A stretch of 64,000 nucleotides of DNA from Streptomyces liliiviolaceus. GTDB taxonomy: Bacteria > Actinomycetota > Actinomycetes > Streptomycetales > Streptomycetaceae. Shown one piece after another: positions 34,084 through 43,379 of this stretch (position 1 is the stretch's first letter; every line of letters begins with the position of its first letter). The DNA lies in assembly GCF_018070025.1 (NCBI RefSeq), contig NZ_JAGPYQ010000001.1, forward strand, positions 682,001 to 746,000. Reading direction: 5' to 3'. Below the pieces are notes generated by a model. It had not been told where the DNA came from. It did no database searches and was given only the letters and a program-made list of their open reading frames with translations. The translations under genes and the position numbers were made by a program.

Positions 34084-36702
34084 TCACTCCACCGCCCTGC
34101 GGCGCATGACGAGGGCGGCGGCCATCACGGACGAGGCCACGGCGAGCAGCGCGCAGGCGCCCGCGGTCGCCCCGAGCGCCGCCCACGGCATTTCGACCGA
34201 CGTCCGTACGGAGAGCAGCCGCAGCGCGCTCCACATGCCCAGCAGATTGAAAGCGGCGACGAGCAGCCCCAGCACCCCGCCGACCACGACCACCGTCAGC
34301 GCCTCCGCGCCCACCATCCGCAGCACCTGCCACCGGGTGGCCCCGGCCAGCCGTAGCACGGCCAGGTCGCGGACCCGGCCGGAGGCCGCCATGGCGACGG
34401 TGTTGACCAGCGAGATCCCGGTGTACAGCAGGGCGATGCCGAGGACCAGGACGAAGCCCGTCCGGGTCGTCCGGTCGGACTCGGGGTACGTCGCCCGCAC
34501 CCACTGCCCGGCGGTGAACACCTTCCCGCCGGACTCCCGTACGGCGTCGCGCAGTTCGACGGGCGCAGCAGTCACGGCGCCAGCGCCGACATCGGCATCG
34601 GCGTGGGCGTGGGCATCGGCGCTCGTGAGGTGGACGTCGACGCGGTCGGCGTACGCCTTCGGAGCGTTGCGCGGGGTGACGTACACGCCGTTGTCGCCCG
34701 TGCCGGTCGGCATGACCGCGGCGATCCTCAGGGACTTCCTCGTGCCGTCGCCGAGCCATACGTCCACGCGCTGTCCCACGGTGTGCCGTTCCCACTCCTC
34801 GTTGACGATGATCGAGTCGTCGTCCAGGTCCCTCGCGTCCCCCGCGACGAGCGGCAGACGGGCGGTGCGGGTGAGCGGGCCGGGTTCGGCGGCACGGGCC
34901 TCGGACCCGACGAGCGCCACGCCGTCCTCCAGTACGTACACGGCGCTCGACGAGGTCACGGAGACCTCGGTGCCCGGCACGTCCCGCAGTCTGCGCAACG
35001 TGCCCTCGTCGAAGCCCGCGCCGCGCGGCGCGGTGACCACGAAGTCGGCGGTGGTCCGCGCCCGGACCTCGGCCGCCTTCGCCTCGTGGAGGGTGGCGAC
35101 GGCACCCGACAGCGAGCCCGTCAGCGCGACCATGACCAGCACGGGCGCCGCGACGGCGGCCGTACGCCGGACGCCCGCGACGGCGTTCTCCCGCACCAGC
35201 ATCCCGGTGGCGCCGGGCAGCCGGGCCGGCGCCCAGGCGATCAGCCGGGCCATCGGGCGGACCAGCACCGGCGCGAGCAGCGCCACCGCGGTGATCAGCA
35301 GCATGGGCCTGCTGATGTAGGTCTTGCGGTGCAGCAGGTCGCCGGGGTCGTCCACGAGGGCCAGGACCGGCAGGACGACGGCGGTCAGCAGCAGGCCGCC
35401 GCCGAACAGCCGGCGGCCCCACGTCATCGTCCCGCTGTCGACGGCCGCCTCGCGCAGCGCCTCGACGGGGCCGGTGCGCCCCGCACGCCAGGACGCGGCC
35501 AGCGCCCCGGACAGCGCCACGAGCAGGCCCGTCCAGAAAGCCGTCCAGTACGGCCAGGTGTGGTCGCCGAGGGTGAACCAGCGGGGCGCGAGGCGTTCGT
35601 CGACCGCCCACGCGGCGAGCCGCGGCGCCCCGTACGAGCCGAGCACGCAGCCGGCCGCCGAGGCGAGCACACCGATGAGGAGTGCCTCGGAGACGACCAT
35701 GCGGCGGAGCTGTCCCGGGGTCGCCCCGGCCGTGCGCAGCAGCCCGAACTCCCGGCGGCGCCGGGCCACCGCGAACGCGAAGGTCGACGCCACCACGAAC
35801 ACCGACACGAACCCGGTGACCCCGCCCGCCGTGCCGAACAGGGCGTTCATCGCGGTGATCGCCTCCCTGTCCCGGTCGGGATCGGCGTCGGCGTACCGGC
35901 GCGCGTCACCGGTGAGGACCTGGACGCCGTCGCTCGCGGGCGCGGTCTCGCGCACGGCCTCGCGCACGGCCTCGCGCACGGCCTCACGCACGGCTGCCGT
36001 GTCCGCGCCGGTGACGACGAGCTGGACGCTGCGTGGCGATAGCTCGGCGGCGCGGGCGTCCGTGTGGAAGACGGCGTTCTCGAAGGCGGGGCTGGGGTCG
36101 GGCGCAGCGCCCGCATGCTGTTCGGCGCCACCCGCTTTCACAACACCGACGACTCGTACGGTGCCGTCGTAGGTCCGTATCCGCGTGCCGGGACGGGCCC
36201 AGTCGCCGCTGACGGCGACCTCGTCCGCGGCCTTCGGCGCGCGTCCCGCGACCAGCTCGTACGGGGCGAACGCGGCGGTGGACCAGGGGTGGCCGACCAG
36301 ATCGTCGGGGCCGTCCCCGCCACGGCCGCCGCCCCGGACCCGTACCGGGAACGACCGGTCCTCGACGACGGTCCCGAGGGTTCGCAGCCTGGCGACCAAC
36401 TCCTCGGGGACGGTGCGCGGCTGGGCGAGTGCGCGGGTGCGGACACCGTTCGGCGTGCTCACCCGCAGCGTGTCCATGCCCTTGACGACGACGGGCGCCG
36501 CGGCGAACCGCTCGGGCCCGCGGTCGGGCGCGTCCGCCGAGGACGCGAGGACCAGTCCCATGACGGCGATCAGCGCCACGCCCGTCGACAGGGCGACGAA
36601 GCTGCCGACGAAGGTCACCCAGCGGGCGCGCAGCGTACGCAGGGCGGTGCTCAGCACGGCGGTTCTCAGCAGGTCGGTGCTCAGCACGGCGGTCCTCAGC
36701 AC
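34084..36702 (-). CDS. ABC transporter permease, FtsX-like, two-domain
   Basis: 872 aa from GTG at 36702, overlapping the ATPase stop by a few bases. Two FtsX repeats of four membrane segments each: TM near 30, then an extracytoplasmic domain of about 220 aa, three TMs at about 265-390, and the same again in the second half. This MacB/LolC-like plan fits export or envelope work, often antimicrobial peptide resistance. The N-terminus is odd: TAVLSTDLLRTAVLST is coded by a direct repeat. VREAVREAVREAVRET near 250 is another tandem run. Confidence 0.88.
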   Translation of the reverse strand: MLRTAVLSTDLLRTAVLSTALRTLRARWVTFVGSFVALSTGVALIAVMGLVLASSADAPDRGPERFAAAPVVVKGMDTLRVSTPNGVRTRALAQPRTVPEELVARLRTLGTVVEDRSFPVRVRGGGRGGDGPDDLVGHPWSTAAFAPYELVAGRAPKAADEVAVSGDWARPGTRIRTYDGTVRVVGVVKAGGAEQHAGAAPDPSPAFENAVFHTDARAAELSPRSVQLVVTGADTAAVREAVREAVREAVRETAPASDGVQVLTGDARRYADADPDRDREAITAMNALFGTAGGVTGFVSVFVVASTFAFAVARRRREFGLLRTAGATPGQLRRMVVSEALLIGVLASAAGCVLGSYGAPRLAAWAVDERLAPRWFTLGDHTWPYWTAFWTGLLVALSGALAASWRAGRTGPVEALREAAVDSGTMTWGRRLFGGGLLLTAVVLPVLALVDDPGDLLHRKTYISRPMLLITAVALLAPVLVRPMARLIAWAPARLPGATGMLVRENAVAGVRRTAAVAAPVLVMVALTGSLSGAVATLHEAKAAEVRARTTADFVVTAPRGAGFDEGTLRRLRDVPGTEVSVTSSSAVYVLEDGVALVGSEARAAEPGPLTRTARLPLVAGDARDLDDDSIIVNEEWERHTVGQRVDVWLGDGTRKSLRIAAVMPTGTGDNGVYVTPRNAPKAYADRVDVHLTSADAHAHADADVGAGAVTAAPVELRDAVRESGGKVFTAGQWVRATYPESDRTTRTGFVLVLGIALLYTGISLVNTVAMAASGRVRDLAVLRLAGATRWQVLRMVGAEALTVVVVGGVLGLLVAAFNLLGMWSALRLLSVRTSVEMPWAALGATAGACALLAVASSVMAAALVMRRRAVE

Positions 36703-37481
36703 GACGCGGCCTCCAGTTCGGTCACCCGCGCGGCGATGTCCTCGGCGCCGACGCCAGGGCCGGCGCCGATCAGCTCGCCGTTGACGCGGCCGTCGACGAG
36801 TACGACCACGCGGTCGGCGTACGAGGCGGCGACCGGGTCGTGGGTGACCATGACGACCGTCCGGCCCTCCCCGTCGACCATGCCGCGCAGCAGGGTGAGC
36901 ACTTCCCGGCCGCTGCGCGAGTCGAGCGCGCCGGTGGGTTCGTCGGCGAACAGCACCTCGGGGCGCGTGATCAGGGCGCGGGCCAGGGCGACGCGCTGCT
37001 GCTGGCCGCCGGACATCTCGGTCGGCCGGTGCCGGGCGCGCCCGCCGAGTCCGACCTGTTCCAGTACCTCGCGGACCCGGGCCTTCGGGGGACGGCGGCC
37101 GGCCAGCCGCAGGGGCAGGGCCACGTTCTGCTCGGCGGTCAGGGAGGAGAGGAGGTTGAACGCCTGGAACACGAAGCCGATGCGCTCGCGGCGCAGGAGG
37201 GTCAGCCCGGTCTCGCTCAGCCCGGTCAGCTCGGTCCCGCCGACGACGACCGAACCGGAGGTGGGCCGGTCGAGACCCGCGGCGCATTGCAGCAGGGTCG
37301 ACTTGCCCGAACCGGACGGCCCCATCACGGCGGTGAACGTCCCCTTCGGGAAGCCGAGCGACACCTGGTCGAGGGCGGTGACGGAGGTATCGCCGGAGCC
37401 GTGACGCCGGGTCACGGACCGCAGTCGGATCGCGGTGTCGGGTGCGTGGTCGGTCCCGTCCTGGGCCACGTCGTGGGTCAT
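36696..37481 (-). CDS. ABC transporter ATP-binding protein (MacB/LolD type)
   Basis: 261 aa. Walker A GPSGSGKSTLLQ near 55, signature EMSGGQQQRVALARAL near 155, Walker B VLFADEPTGALD near 178, and the H-loop VTHDP. These are standard for the LolD/MacB exporters that pair with FtsX-like permeases. It drives the permease that overlaps its 3' end. Divergent from the two-component genes at about 37.7 kb, which probably control it. Confidence 0.93.
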   Translation of the reverse strand: MTHDVAQDGTDHAPDTAIRLRSVTRRHGSGDTSVTALDQVSLGFPKGTFTAVMGPSGSGKSTLLQCAAGLDRPTSGSVVVGGTELTGLSETGLTLLRRERIGFVFQAFNLLSSLTAEQNVALPLRLAGRRPPKARVREVLEQVGLGGRARHRPTEMSGGQQQRVALARALITRPEVLFADEPTGALDSRSGREVLTLLRGMVDGEGRTVVMVTHDPVAASYADRVVVLVDGRVNGELIGAGPGVGAEDIAARVTELEAASC

Positions 37482-37507
37482 GCGTCCCCGCTCATGTCGG
37501 TGTCGGT

Positions 37508-37572
37508 GCTGCCCGTCGGTGCTGTCCGTCAGCGCCGTCCGTCAACGCTGTCCGTCAACGCTGACCGTCAGC
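37508..37572. repeat. Five tandem 13-bp units upstream of the ABC operon
   Basis: Units related to GCTGTCCGTCAAC start at 37508, 37521, 37534, 37547 and 37560. They lie in the promoter gap between the divergent ABC and histidine-kinase genes. They could be regulator-binding iterons or slippage products. Confidence 0.75.
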
Positions 37573-37755
37573 GCTTCCAGAGTCGGTCGGCGCACCCTCA
37601 TGGCGCGCTACGGCAGGGACGAGACTTGAGGTAGGGCAGTGACGAGACTCGGGGTAGGGCCAGGCCTACCCTCGATCCACGCCCTGGCCCGATGGCGCCG
37701 GGCGCCCCCGCGCTCGTACGGTCCTACGGTGATCCCCATACAGCCGGTGATCCCC

Positions 37756-39084
37756 ATGACCCCGGTGATGGCGATCCCCATACGCCCGCGGAACGTGTGG
37801 CAGGCCATGTCCCGCCCCGGCTTCCTGCTGTCGGCCTGGCCCTGGCGCGCTGCCGCGTACCTGCTCACGGGCGCGGTGACCGGCGCCGTCACCCTGCTGG
37901 TGATCGTGGCGGTGACGGCGGTCTGCGGCGCGCTCGCCCTCCTCCTGGTGGGACTCCCCTTACTGGTCATGGTCGCCCTCAGCGGGCTTCCCGTGGCGAG
38001 CGCGGAGCGGCGCAGGCTGCGTCTGATCGACGACGATCCGGCGTCCGGCCGGCACCGCGAGCCGGCCGCGCCGGGCCTGCGGGCCTGGCTGACCACCCGG
38101 CTGCGCGAGCGGGCGACCTGGCGGGAACTCGGGTACGCGCTGCTGTTCGCCGTGCTGTTGTGGCCGGTCGACGCCCTGGCGGTCACGGTCGCCCTGCTCC
38201 TCCCGCTGTCCGTGGTCGCCACGCCGCTGCTGCTGGCCACGGTCGGCGGCGGCGAGGAGACGAAGGTGCTCAAGCTGTGGACGGTGAGCACGTGGCCGAC
38301 CGCGTGCGGCGTCGCCGTACTGGGCCTGCTCCTCATGGCCCTGTGCTGCTACGCGCTCGGTGTCGCGGCGGGCGCCCGCGCCGAGCTGACCCGCGTGCTC
38401 ATCGCCTCCCGCGAGGACGAACTCGACGCCAGGGTCGTCGAACTCACCAGCTCCCGCGTGCGGTTGGTGGACGCCTTCGAGGCGGAGCGCCGCCGGATCG
38501 AGCGCGATCTGCACGACGGCGCCCAACAACGCCTGGTGGCCCTGAGCATGACCCTCGGTCTGGCCCGGCTGGACGCACCGCCGGGACCGCTCGCCGACCA
38601 GCTCGCCAGGGCCCACGAGCAGGCGGCGCAAGCCCTCACGGAACTGCGCGAACTGATCCACGACATCCACCCCAAGGTCCTCACGGACTACGGTCTGCAG
38701 GCCGCGGTCGCCGACGCCGCGGACCGTTCGGCGGTCCCCGTCGACGTCGACGTCGAACTACCGGGCCGACTGCCCGGCCCGGTGGAGTCGGCGGCGTACT
38801 TCGTGGTCTGCGAGGCGTTGGCGAACGTCGCCCGGCACAGCGGAGCGACACGCGCGCGGGTGAGCGGCGGCCACCGTGACGGCCGCCTGTTCCTCCAGGT
38901 GTGCGACGACGGCCGGGGCGGGGCCGACGCCGCGGTCGGCAGCGGACTCACCGGCCTCGCGGACCGGGTGTCGGTGCTGGATGGCAGACTCGCCCTGTCC
39001 AGTCCGCCGGGCGGCCCGACGCTGTTGCTTGTGGAGGTTCCTTGCGAGTCGGTTCCGGCCGGGACGGCCGATCACTGCGGGTAG
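37756..39084 (+). CDS. Two-component sensor histidine kinase (DesK/NarX-like)
   Basis: 442 aa if ATG 37756 is used. Starts from GTG 37639 to ATG 37807 are in frame and the choice is unsure, because the 5' end holds repeats (VIPI, IPIRP). About 4-5 membrane segments in residues 30-200, the HisKA_3 box ERDLHDGAQQRLVAL near 255, and an HATPase with EALANVARHSGAT and GSGLTGLADRV. It autophosphorylates on that His and passes the phosphate to the regulator whose TTG start overlaps its end. Divergent from the ABC exporter, a typical cell-envelope stress pairing. Confidence 0.87.
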   Translation: MTPVMAIPIRPRNVWQAMSRPGFLLSAWPWRAAAYLLTGAVTGAVTLLVIVAVTAVCGALALLLVGLPLLVMVALSGLPVASAERRRLRLIDDDPASGRHREPAAPGLRAWLTTRLRERATWRELGYALLFAVLLWPVDALAVTVALLLPLSVVATPLLLATVGGGEETKVLKLWTVSTWPTACGVAVLGLLLMALCCYALGVAAGARAELTRVLIASREDELDARVVELTSSRVRLVDAFEAERRRIERDLHDGAQQRLVALSMTLGLARLDAPPGPLADQLARAHEQAAQALTELRELIHDIHPKVLTDYGLQAAVADAADRSAVPVDVDVELPGRLPGPVESAAYFVVCEALANVARHSGATRARVSGGHRDGRLFLQVCDDGRGGADAAVGSGLTGLADRVSVLDGRLALSSPPGGPTLLLVEVPCESVPAGTADHCG

Positions 39085-39716
39085 TGCTGGCCGAGGACAG
39101 CGTCCTGCTGCGGGAAGGACTCATCGGCCTGCTCGCCCGCTTCGGCCACGAGGTGGTGGCGGCCGTCGGGGACGCGCCGGCCCTGCTCACGGCGGTCGAG
39201 GAGCACACCCCCGACATCGTGGTGACGGACGTACGCATGCCGCCCGGCTTCCAGGACGAGGGCCTGCACGCGGCGGTACGGCTGCGCGAGAGGCGGCCCA
39301 CGCTGCCGGTCCTGGTCCTCAGCCAGTACGTACAACGGACGTACGCCTCCGAGCTCCTGGACTCCGGCGACGGATCCGGCGTCGGCTACCTGCTGAAGGA
39401 CCGCGTGGGCCAGGTCGAGGAGTTCGTCGACGCCCTGCACGAGGTCGCGACCGGCGGAACGGTCCTCGACCCCGAGGTGGTCCGCCGCCTGCTGCGCCGC
39501 CGCCACGACCCCCTGCAACACCTCACACCACGCGAGCGCGAGGTACTGGCCCTGATGGCGGAGGGCAGATCCAACGGCGCGATCGCGAGAACCCTGGTGG
39601 TCTCCGAGGCCGCGATCGGCAAACACATCAACGGAATCCTCACGAAACTGAACCTCCCGCTGGAGGAGGGAACGCATCGGAGGGTTGCGGCGGTGCTGGC
39701 CTATTTGAGGGGGTGA
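39042..39716 (+). CDS. Two-component response regulator, NarL/LuxR type
   Basis: 224 aa from TTG at 39042, with GGAGG just upstream inside the kinase gene and a 43-bp overlap. Receiver domain with phospho-Asp63 (VVTDVRMPP) and C-terminal LuxR HTH (LTPREREVLALMAEGRSNGAIARTL, in parts, about 160-215). It would act on the divergent ABC operon and perhaps itself. Confidence 0.92.
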   Translation: MRVGSGRDGRSLRVVLAEDSVLLREGLIGLLARFGHEVVAAVGDAPALLTAVEEHTPDIVVTDVRMPPGFQDEGLHAAVRLRERRPTLPVLVLSQYVQRTYASELLDSGDGSGVGYLLKDRVGQVEEFVDALHEVATGGTVLDPEVVRRLLRRRHDPLQHLTPREREVLALMAEGRSNGAIARTLVVSEAAIGKHINGILTKLNLPLEEGTHRRVAAVLAYLRG

Positions 39717-40149
39717 GAGGGGCGAGTTCAAGGGGGTGAGAGGGGCGAGGGGCGTGAGGGCTCTCGGCCCACTGGGACTGGGGCACAGGGCCGCCATCGC
39801 CGTACCGGGTCCGGACCTGCTGGACCACGCCGGGGTCGCCGGAACGCCGAGGCGCTGCTCGCTGGTCGCTGGTCGCTGGTCGCTGGTCGCCGACACGGTG
39901 GGCCACCCGGCCCCCCTGGCCTCCTGGCCTCCTGGCCCGCGCCGGGTAACGGCGGCGGTCTTCGACCCATCACCCGCCTGAGCCCCTATCCGGTACCCTG
40001 TGGTGCGAGCGTCCCTGGCAGGCGCTGCGGCATGTGGCGCGGTTCCCGCACCTCATCACCGCGGCAACGACCCAGATCGCTCAGGGCTTGACCGGGAGAC
40101 CTGGCCAAGACTCGTCACCGAGTCCGACGCAAGACCTCACACAAGCCCC
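39717..40149. other. Gap before tRNA-Arg with short tandem repeats
   Basis: No supported gene. GTGAGAGGGGCGAG occurs twice at about 39713-39750, and a 7-bp unit (CTGGTCG) is repeated about four times at 39860-39890. The end of the gap presumably holds the tRNA promoter. Confidence 0.6.
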
Positions 40150-40225
40150 GCCTTCGTAGCTCAGGGGATAGAGCACCGCTCTCCTAAAGCGGGTGTCGCA
40201 GGTTCGAATCCTGCCGGGGGCACCA
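40150..40225 (+). tRNA. tRNA-Arg (anticodon CCU)
   Basis: Cloverleaf: acceptor GCCTTCG pairs with CGGGGGC (two G-U pairs); D arm GCTCAGGGGATAGAGC; anticodon stem CCGCT/AGCGG with loop CTCCTAA; T arm GCAGG-TTCGAAT-CCTGC; discriminator A then encoded CCA to 40225. The 3' 44 bases (40181-40224) recur exactly at 55767-55810, so this gene is the integration site of the element to its right and is rebuilt by it. Confidence 0.96.
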
Positions 40226-40229
40226 GCCA

Positions 40230-40263
40230 AAAGGCCCCGGACCGATCATGGTCCGGGGCCTTT
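40230..40263 (+). terminator. Hairpin terminator of tRNA-Arg, supplied by the element
   Basis: Perfect 14-bp stem AAAGGCCCCGGACC with GGTCCGGGGCCTTT and loop GATCAT. A near-identical hairpin follows the att copy at 51049. Confidence 0.85.
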
Positions 40264-40293
40264 GACATCCACTTCTGACATCAACGAGGACGG
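40263..40293 (+). repeat. TGACATC direct-repeat pair, left arm
   Basis: TGACATCCAC then, 13 bp on, TGACATCAACGAGGACGG. It overlaps the end of int. Close copies occur at 54416, 55660 and 59348. Paired short direct repeats beside an att core are what arm-type integrase sites look like. Confidence 0.6.
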
Positions 40294-41444
40294 TCACCGG
40301 CAACCGGCCGCCGCTTGAGCAGCCGGTCCATGTGGCTGATGGCCTCGCGCTGGGTGTCCTGCACGACGTGCGTGTAGACGTCCATGGTGATGCTGATCTG
40401 TGAGTGCCCCAGGATCTCCATCACGACGCGGGGCGCGACTCCGGCCGCAGTGAGGAGAGTCGCCGTGCCGTGCCGAGCGTCATGCAGCCGGATGACGCGA
40501 AGGCCGGCGGACTCGGCGACGCGGGTGAAGGAGCGGTAGACGTTGCGCGGCTCGACCTGGTGGCCGGTGCGGGTGGTGAAGACGTACTCCGATTCCTGCC
40601 ACCGCTCCCCCGCCTTGGCGCGAGCGGCGGACTGCCGCATCCGGTGCCAGCGCAGAGGGGCGATGCAGAGCGCGGGCAGCGGGACGACGCGGCGGCGACG
40701 GCTCTTGGGATCGTCGTCGTACAGAACGCCGCGCCGACGCTGAGTCTGCTGACGGACGTAGAGGACGCGGTTTTCGAGGTCGAGGTCAGACCAGCGGAGA
40801 CCGATGATCTCGCCCCGCCGGAGCCCCATGGCGATGGCGAGCACGAAGGCCGCGTAGAGGGGATCTCTGCGGGATGCCGCAAGGAAGTCCAACGTCTCGT
40901 CCAGGTTCCAGGGACTCAGCTCCTTGTTGTCCGTGCGCGGAGGCTCGACGAGCTTGGCCACGTTGCGCGCGATCAGCTCCTCACGGCAGGCCGAGGACAG
41001 CGCGGACCGCAGAACCCGATGCGATTCCTTGGCCGTTGCAGCGGTGGTCTCCCGCTCCAGTCGGACGAGGAACCGTCGCACGTCCGCGACGCCGAGGGAT
41101 TCGAGCCGCTTCGCACCGAGAAGCGGCACCAGGTAAAGCCGTACGTGCGCTTCGTACTTGTCGTACGTGCTGAGCTTTCGCCGAGGCTTGATCACGTTGT
41201 CCAGCCAGTAGGGCAGCCACTCGGAGAGCTTGGCCGAACGGGTCGGCACGGGTACGCCCTGATCGACCTTGGCCAGCAGCTCCCGGCGCTTGGTGTCGCA
41301 CTCCGCCCAGGTCTTACCGTAAGCGAACTTCCGGGCCCGGGTGCCGTCCGGCTGAAGCACGTAGACGGCAGCCTGAAAGCGGCCGTCCTTGCGCTTGGTG
41401 ATGGTGCCCGCCCCGTTCGGGTTGCGCTTGCGCTGGCCGGCCAT
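40281..41444 (-). CDS. int: Tyrosine-recombinase integrase
   Basis: 387 aa from ATG at 41444. N-terminal arm-binding region (RKDGRFQAAVYV), SAM-like core-binding domain about 70-165, and the catalytic domain with Arg210 (GLRRGE), HDAR at 321-324, His347 (LGHSQ) and Tyr357 (MDVYTH). It integrates and, with Xis, excises the element at the tRNA 3' end, 56 bp from its stop. Its ATG overlaps the xis stop (ATGA). Confidence 0.96.
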   Translation of the reverse strand: MAGQRKRNPNGAGTITKRKDGRFQAAVYVLQPDGTRARKFAYGKTWAECDTKRRELLAKVDQGVPVPTRSAKLSEWLPYWLDNVIKPRRKLSTYDKYEAHVRLYLVPLLGAKRLESLGVADVRRFLVRLERETTAATAKESHRVLRSALSSACREELIARNVAKLVEPPRTDNKELSPWNLDETLDFLAASRRDPLYAAFVLAIAMGLRRGEIIGLRWSDLDLENRVLYVRQQTQRRRGVLYDDDPKSRRRRVVPLPALCIAPLRWHRMRQSAARAKAGERWQESEYVFTTRTGHQVEPRNVYRSFTRVAESAGLRVIRLHDARHGTATLLTAAGVAPRVVMEILGHSQISITMDVYTHVVQDTQREAISHMDRLLKRRPVAGDRPR

Positions 41445-41626
41445 CAGGCAGCCGCCTCCATTTCGTGGGAGATGTAGTCGCTGAGGGCCCGCGCCGGAAT
41501 GCGGCGGCATCGGCCGATGGTGATCGAAGGGAGCCGACGAGAGCGGATCAGGTCGTAGACGGTCGACCGCCCGAGCTTGAGTCGCGCCATGACCTCGGCC
41601 ACGGTCAGCAGCTCGTCATCACGCAT
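41444..41626 (-). CDS. xis: Excisionase (MerR-like HTH, Xis)
   Basis: 60 aa from ATG at 41626, with AGGAGA upstream. The sequence LLTVAEVMARLKLGRSTVYD is the HTH_17/excisionase motif. It should bend the att DNA and steer Int toward excision. It overlaps rep by 8 bp at its start and int by 4 bp at its end, so rep-xis-int form one coupled unit. Confidence 0.92.
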   Translation of the reverse strand: MRDDELLTVAEVMARLKLGRSTVYDLIRSRRLPSITIGRCRRIPARALSDYISHEMEAAA

Positions 41627-42929
41627 GCGTCGGTTCTCCTTCGGTTCCGGGGGCAGGTGCGAGGGATTCGGCAAGCCACGCTTCGGCGTCGGTGAGGCCG
41701 CTTCCTGCGTAGACCCAGTGCGCGAGAACGAGGGTCGTGCTCTCGTCGGTCGCGCCCTCGATGTCGGTCGTGGCCTCCGCGACCTGTGCGCGGCGCCACT
41801 CGGCACGGGCCTCACGGAGGGCGCCGAGGGTGGTGGAGTACCGGCGGGACTTGGTGGAGAAGTGGCCGCGGAAGCCGAGCATGTGGGCCCAGGCCCGGAG
41901 CCGGAGTTCTTCGAGGTCCTTGCGGGCGCCGAGGGTCCAGGCGGTACGCACCAGCCGCCGGGCGTGTTCGCTGATGTCGAGCTGGGCCAGTTCGGCGAGG
42001 AACTTCAGCGGGCGGTCGAGAGCTCCCGTGGCGGTCTCGGCGCCCTTGGTGGCGTACTTGGCGATGTACGCGGCGACGGCCCGGTCGGTCAGTTCCTGGC
42101 CGCCGTTGAAGTCGGCGCCGCGGATGATGCGTACGTCGAGTTGACGGCCGAAGGCGAAGACGTGAGCGCGGCCGTCGATGACCGGACCGTCCACGCGAGC
42201 AGCGGTCGCGGCGGACCGTATGGCATCGGTCAGCAGCTCGGCGGTGGCCCAGGCAGGAGGCGGGGTGTCGCCGCCCTCTGGACCGTCGATGCGGATGACG
42301 GCGTGGAAGTGGACGGCCCCGCGCTTCTGGTACTCGGCGACTTTGGCGAAGGACACCCGGGCGTGCTGGCGGAACTCCCGCTGTGAGAGTCCGGCCCGCT
42401 TGGCGACCTCCCGCCGCAGGTAGGTCGAGAAGCGGCGCCACAGCGGACCGGCGTGCGCGTTCCAGAGCACGGCCGCTTCGTAGTCGTACGTGTCCGGGTC
42501 GAGCGGAGTGCCGAGTACGTCGTCGTCCTGGTCGTGCAGGACGCCGCACCGGCAGCGGCGGACCGAACCGGCCGGACCGGTGGGACGGTTGTGGACGGGG
42601 CCGAAGCCCGGGGCGGTGAAGGTGGCGAAGACGCGAGGGTGCGCGGCGACCTGTTCGGGGACGCCCTTGCCGCCGCGCAGGCCGGAGGTGATCAGGTGGA
42701 AGGTGTCGCGCCGGTAGACCTCCGAGCAAGCGGCACAGCGGGTCGTGCGGCGGTTGTTGCAGCGGACCAAGAGGTAACCGGCCGGGAGGCCAGTGGAGTC
42801 GAGGTGGTGGAGGAGGTTGCCGATCTCGCCGGTGCGGGTGTTCACGTCGTACTCGGCGCGATGGCCGTCGAGGCGGATCGGCTGGGTGCAGCCGCCGAGG
42901 CCGGAGAGCTGACGCAGGAGGCCGGGCAT
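41619..42929 (-). CDS. repSA: RepSA-like replication initiator
   Basis: 436 aa as drawn from ATG 42929. CCACSEVYRRD-like Cys pairs (CNNRRTTRCAACSEVYRRDT, about 57-75), AVHFHAVIRIDG (HxH metal motif of rolling-circle initiators, near 208) and AYIAKYATKGAE (two-Tyr/Lys region, near 285) support a rolling-circle Rep that nicks the element's origin. The conserved N-terminus seems to start about 24 codons earlier, where a good AGGAG is followed by ATCATC instead of ATG. The real start is thus uncertain. Confidence 0.88.
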   Translation of the reverse strand: MPGLLRQLSGLGGCTQPIRLDGHRAEYDVNTRTGEIGNLLHHLDSTGLPAGYLLVRCNNRRTTRCAACSEVYRRDTFHLITSGLRGGKGVPEQVAAHPRVFATFTAPGFGPVHNRPTGPAGSVRRCRCGVLHDQDDDVLGTPLDPDTYDYEAAVLWNAHAGPLWRRFSTYLRREVAKRAGLSQREFRQHARVSFAKVAEYQKRGAVHFHAVIRIDGPEGGDTPPPAWATAELLTDAIRSAATAARVDGPVIDGRAHVFAFGRQLDVRIIRGADFNGGQELTDRAVAAYIAKYATKGAETATGALDRPLKFLAELAQLDISEHARRLVRTAWTLGARKDLEELRLRAWAHMLGFRGHFSTKSRRYSTTLGALREARAEWRRAQVAEATTDIEGATDESTTLVLAHWVYAGSGLTDAEAWLAESLAPAPGTEGEPTHA

Positions 42930-43108
42930 GGTGCCGAGGGAGGCCAGCTCGCTGAGTTCGGCCAGCGGGGGCGGGGTGGCGCGGGTGATGATGGCTTTCT
43001 CCTTCTGGCTTCGGTCAGGAGGGGTAGGGCCCCCGGGGCGGCGGATGCTTGGCGGTGTCGGTCCGCCCCGGGGGGTCTGGTGTCGATGGCTGGTGCGGTT
43101 GGCCGCCG

Positions 43109-43354
43109 TCAGCGGTGGCGCTGGTCGCGGAGCATCGAGCGCAGGACCACGGCGGCGACGGCGACGGAGATGGCCGTGACGGCGACGGCGGCCAGGAGCG
43201 CGGTCAGCACGACTCCGCCGACGAGAACGGCCGCGACCGCTCCGGCGCTGACGGATATCTGCGGAGCCGGACGGCGCACGGGAGCCGGATCGGTCGGCGC
43301 GTGCGTGTGTGCGGGCGGGGGTGTCGGGTTGTCCGGGTACTTGGGCAGGAACAC
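43109..43354 (-). CDS. SpdD-like mobile-element spread protein
   Basis: 81 aa from GTG at 43354, 9 nt after AAGGAG. FLPKYPDNP at the start, a Pro/Thr/Ala spacer, then one long hydrophobic region (about 35-70: ISVSAGAVAAVLVGG and onward). This is the usual SpdD pattern of Streptomyces elements, linked to intramycelial spread of the element after transfer. A half-operator ACTCGTCT lies about 20 bp upstream. Confidence 0.85.
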   Translation of the reverse strand: MFLPKYPDNPTPPPAHTHAPTDPAPVRRPAPQISVSAGAVAAVLVGGVVLTALLAAVAVTAISVAVAAVVLRSMLRDQRHR

Positions 43355-43379
43355 GGCGAAGCTCTCCTTACCTACTCGT

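Noticed and set aside
41619..42929. Relaxase for conjugation
   Set aside because: The HxH motif fits a rolling-circle Rep of the RepSA kind; the FtsK-like Tra alone explains transfer in AICEs.
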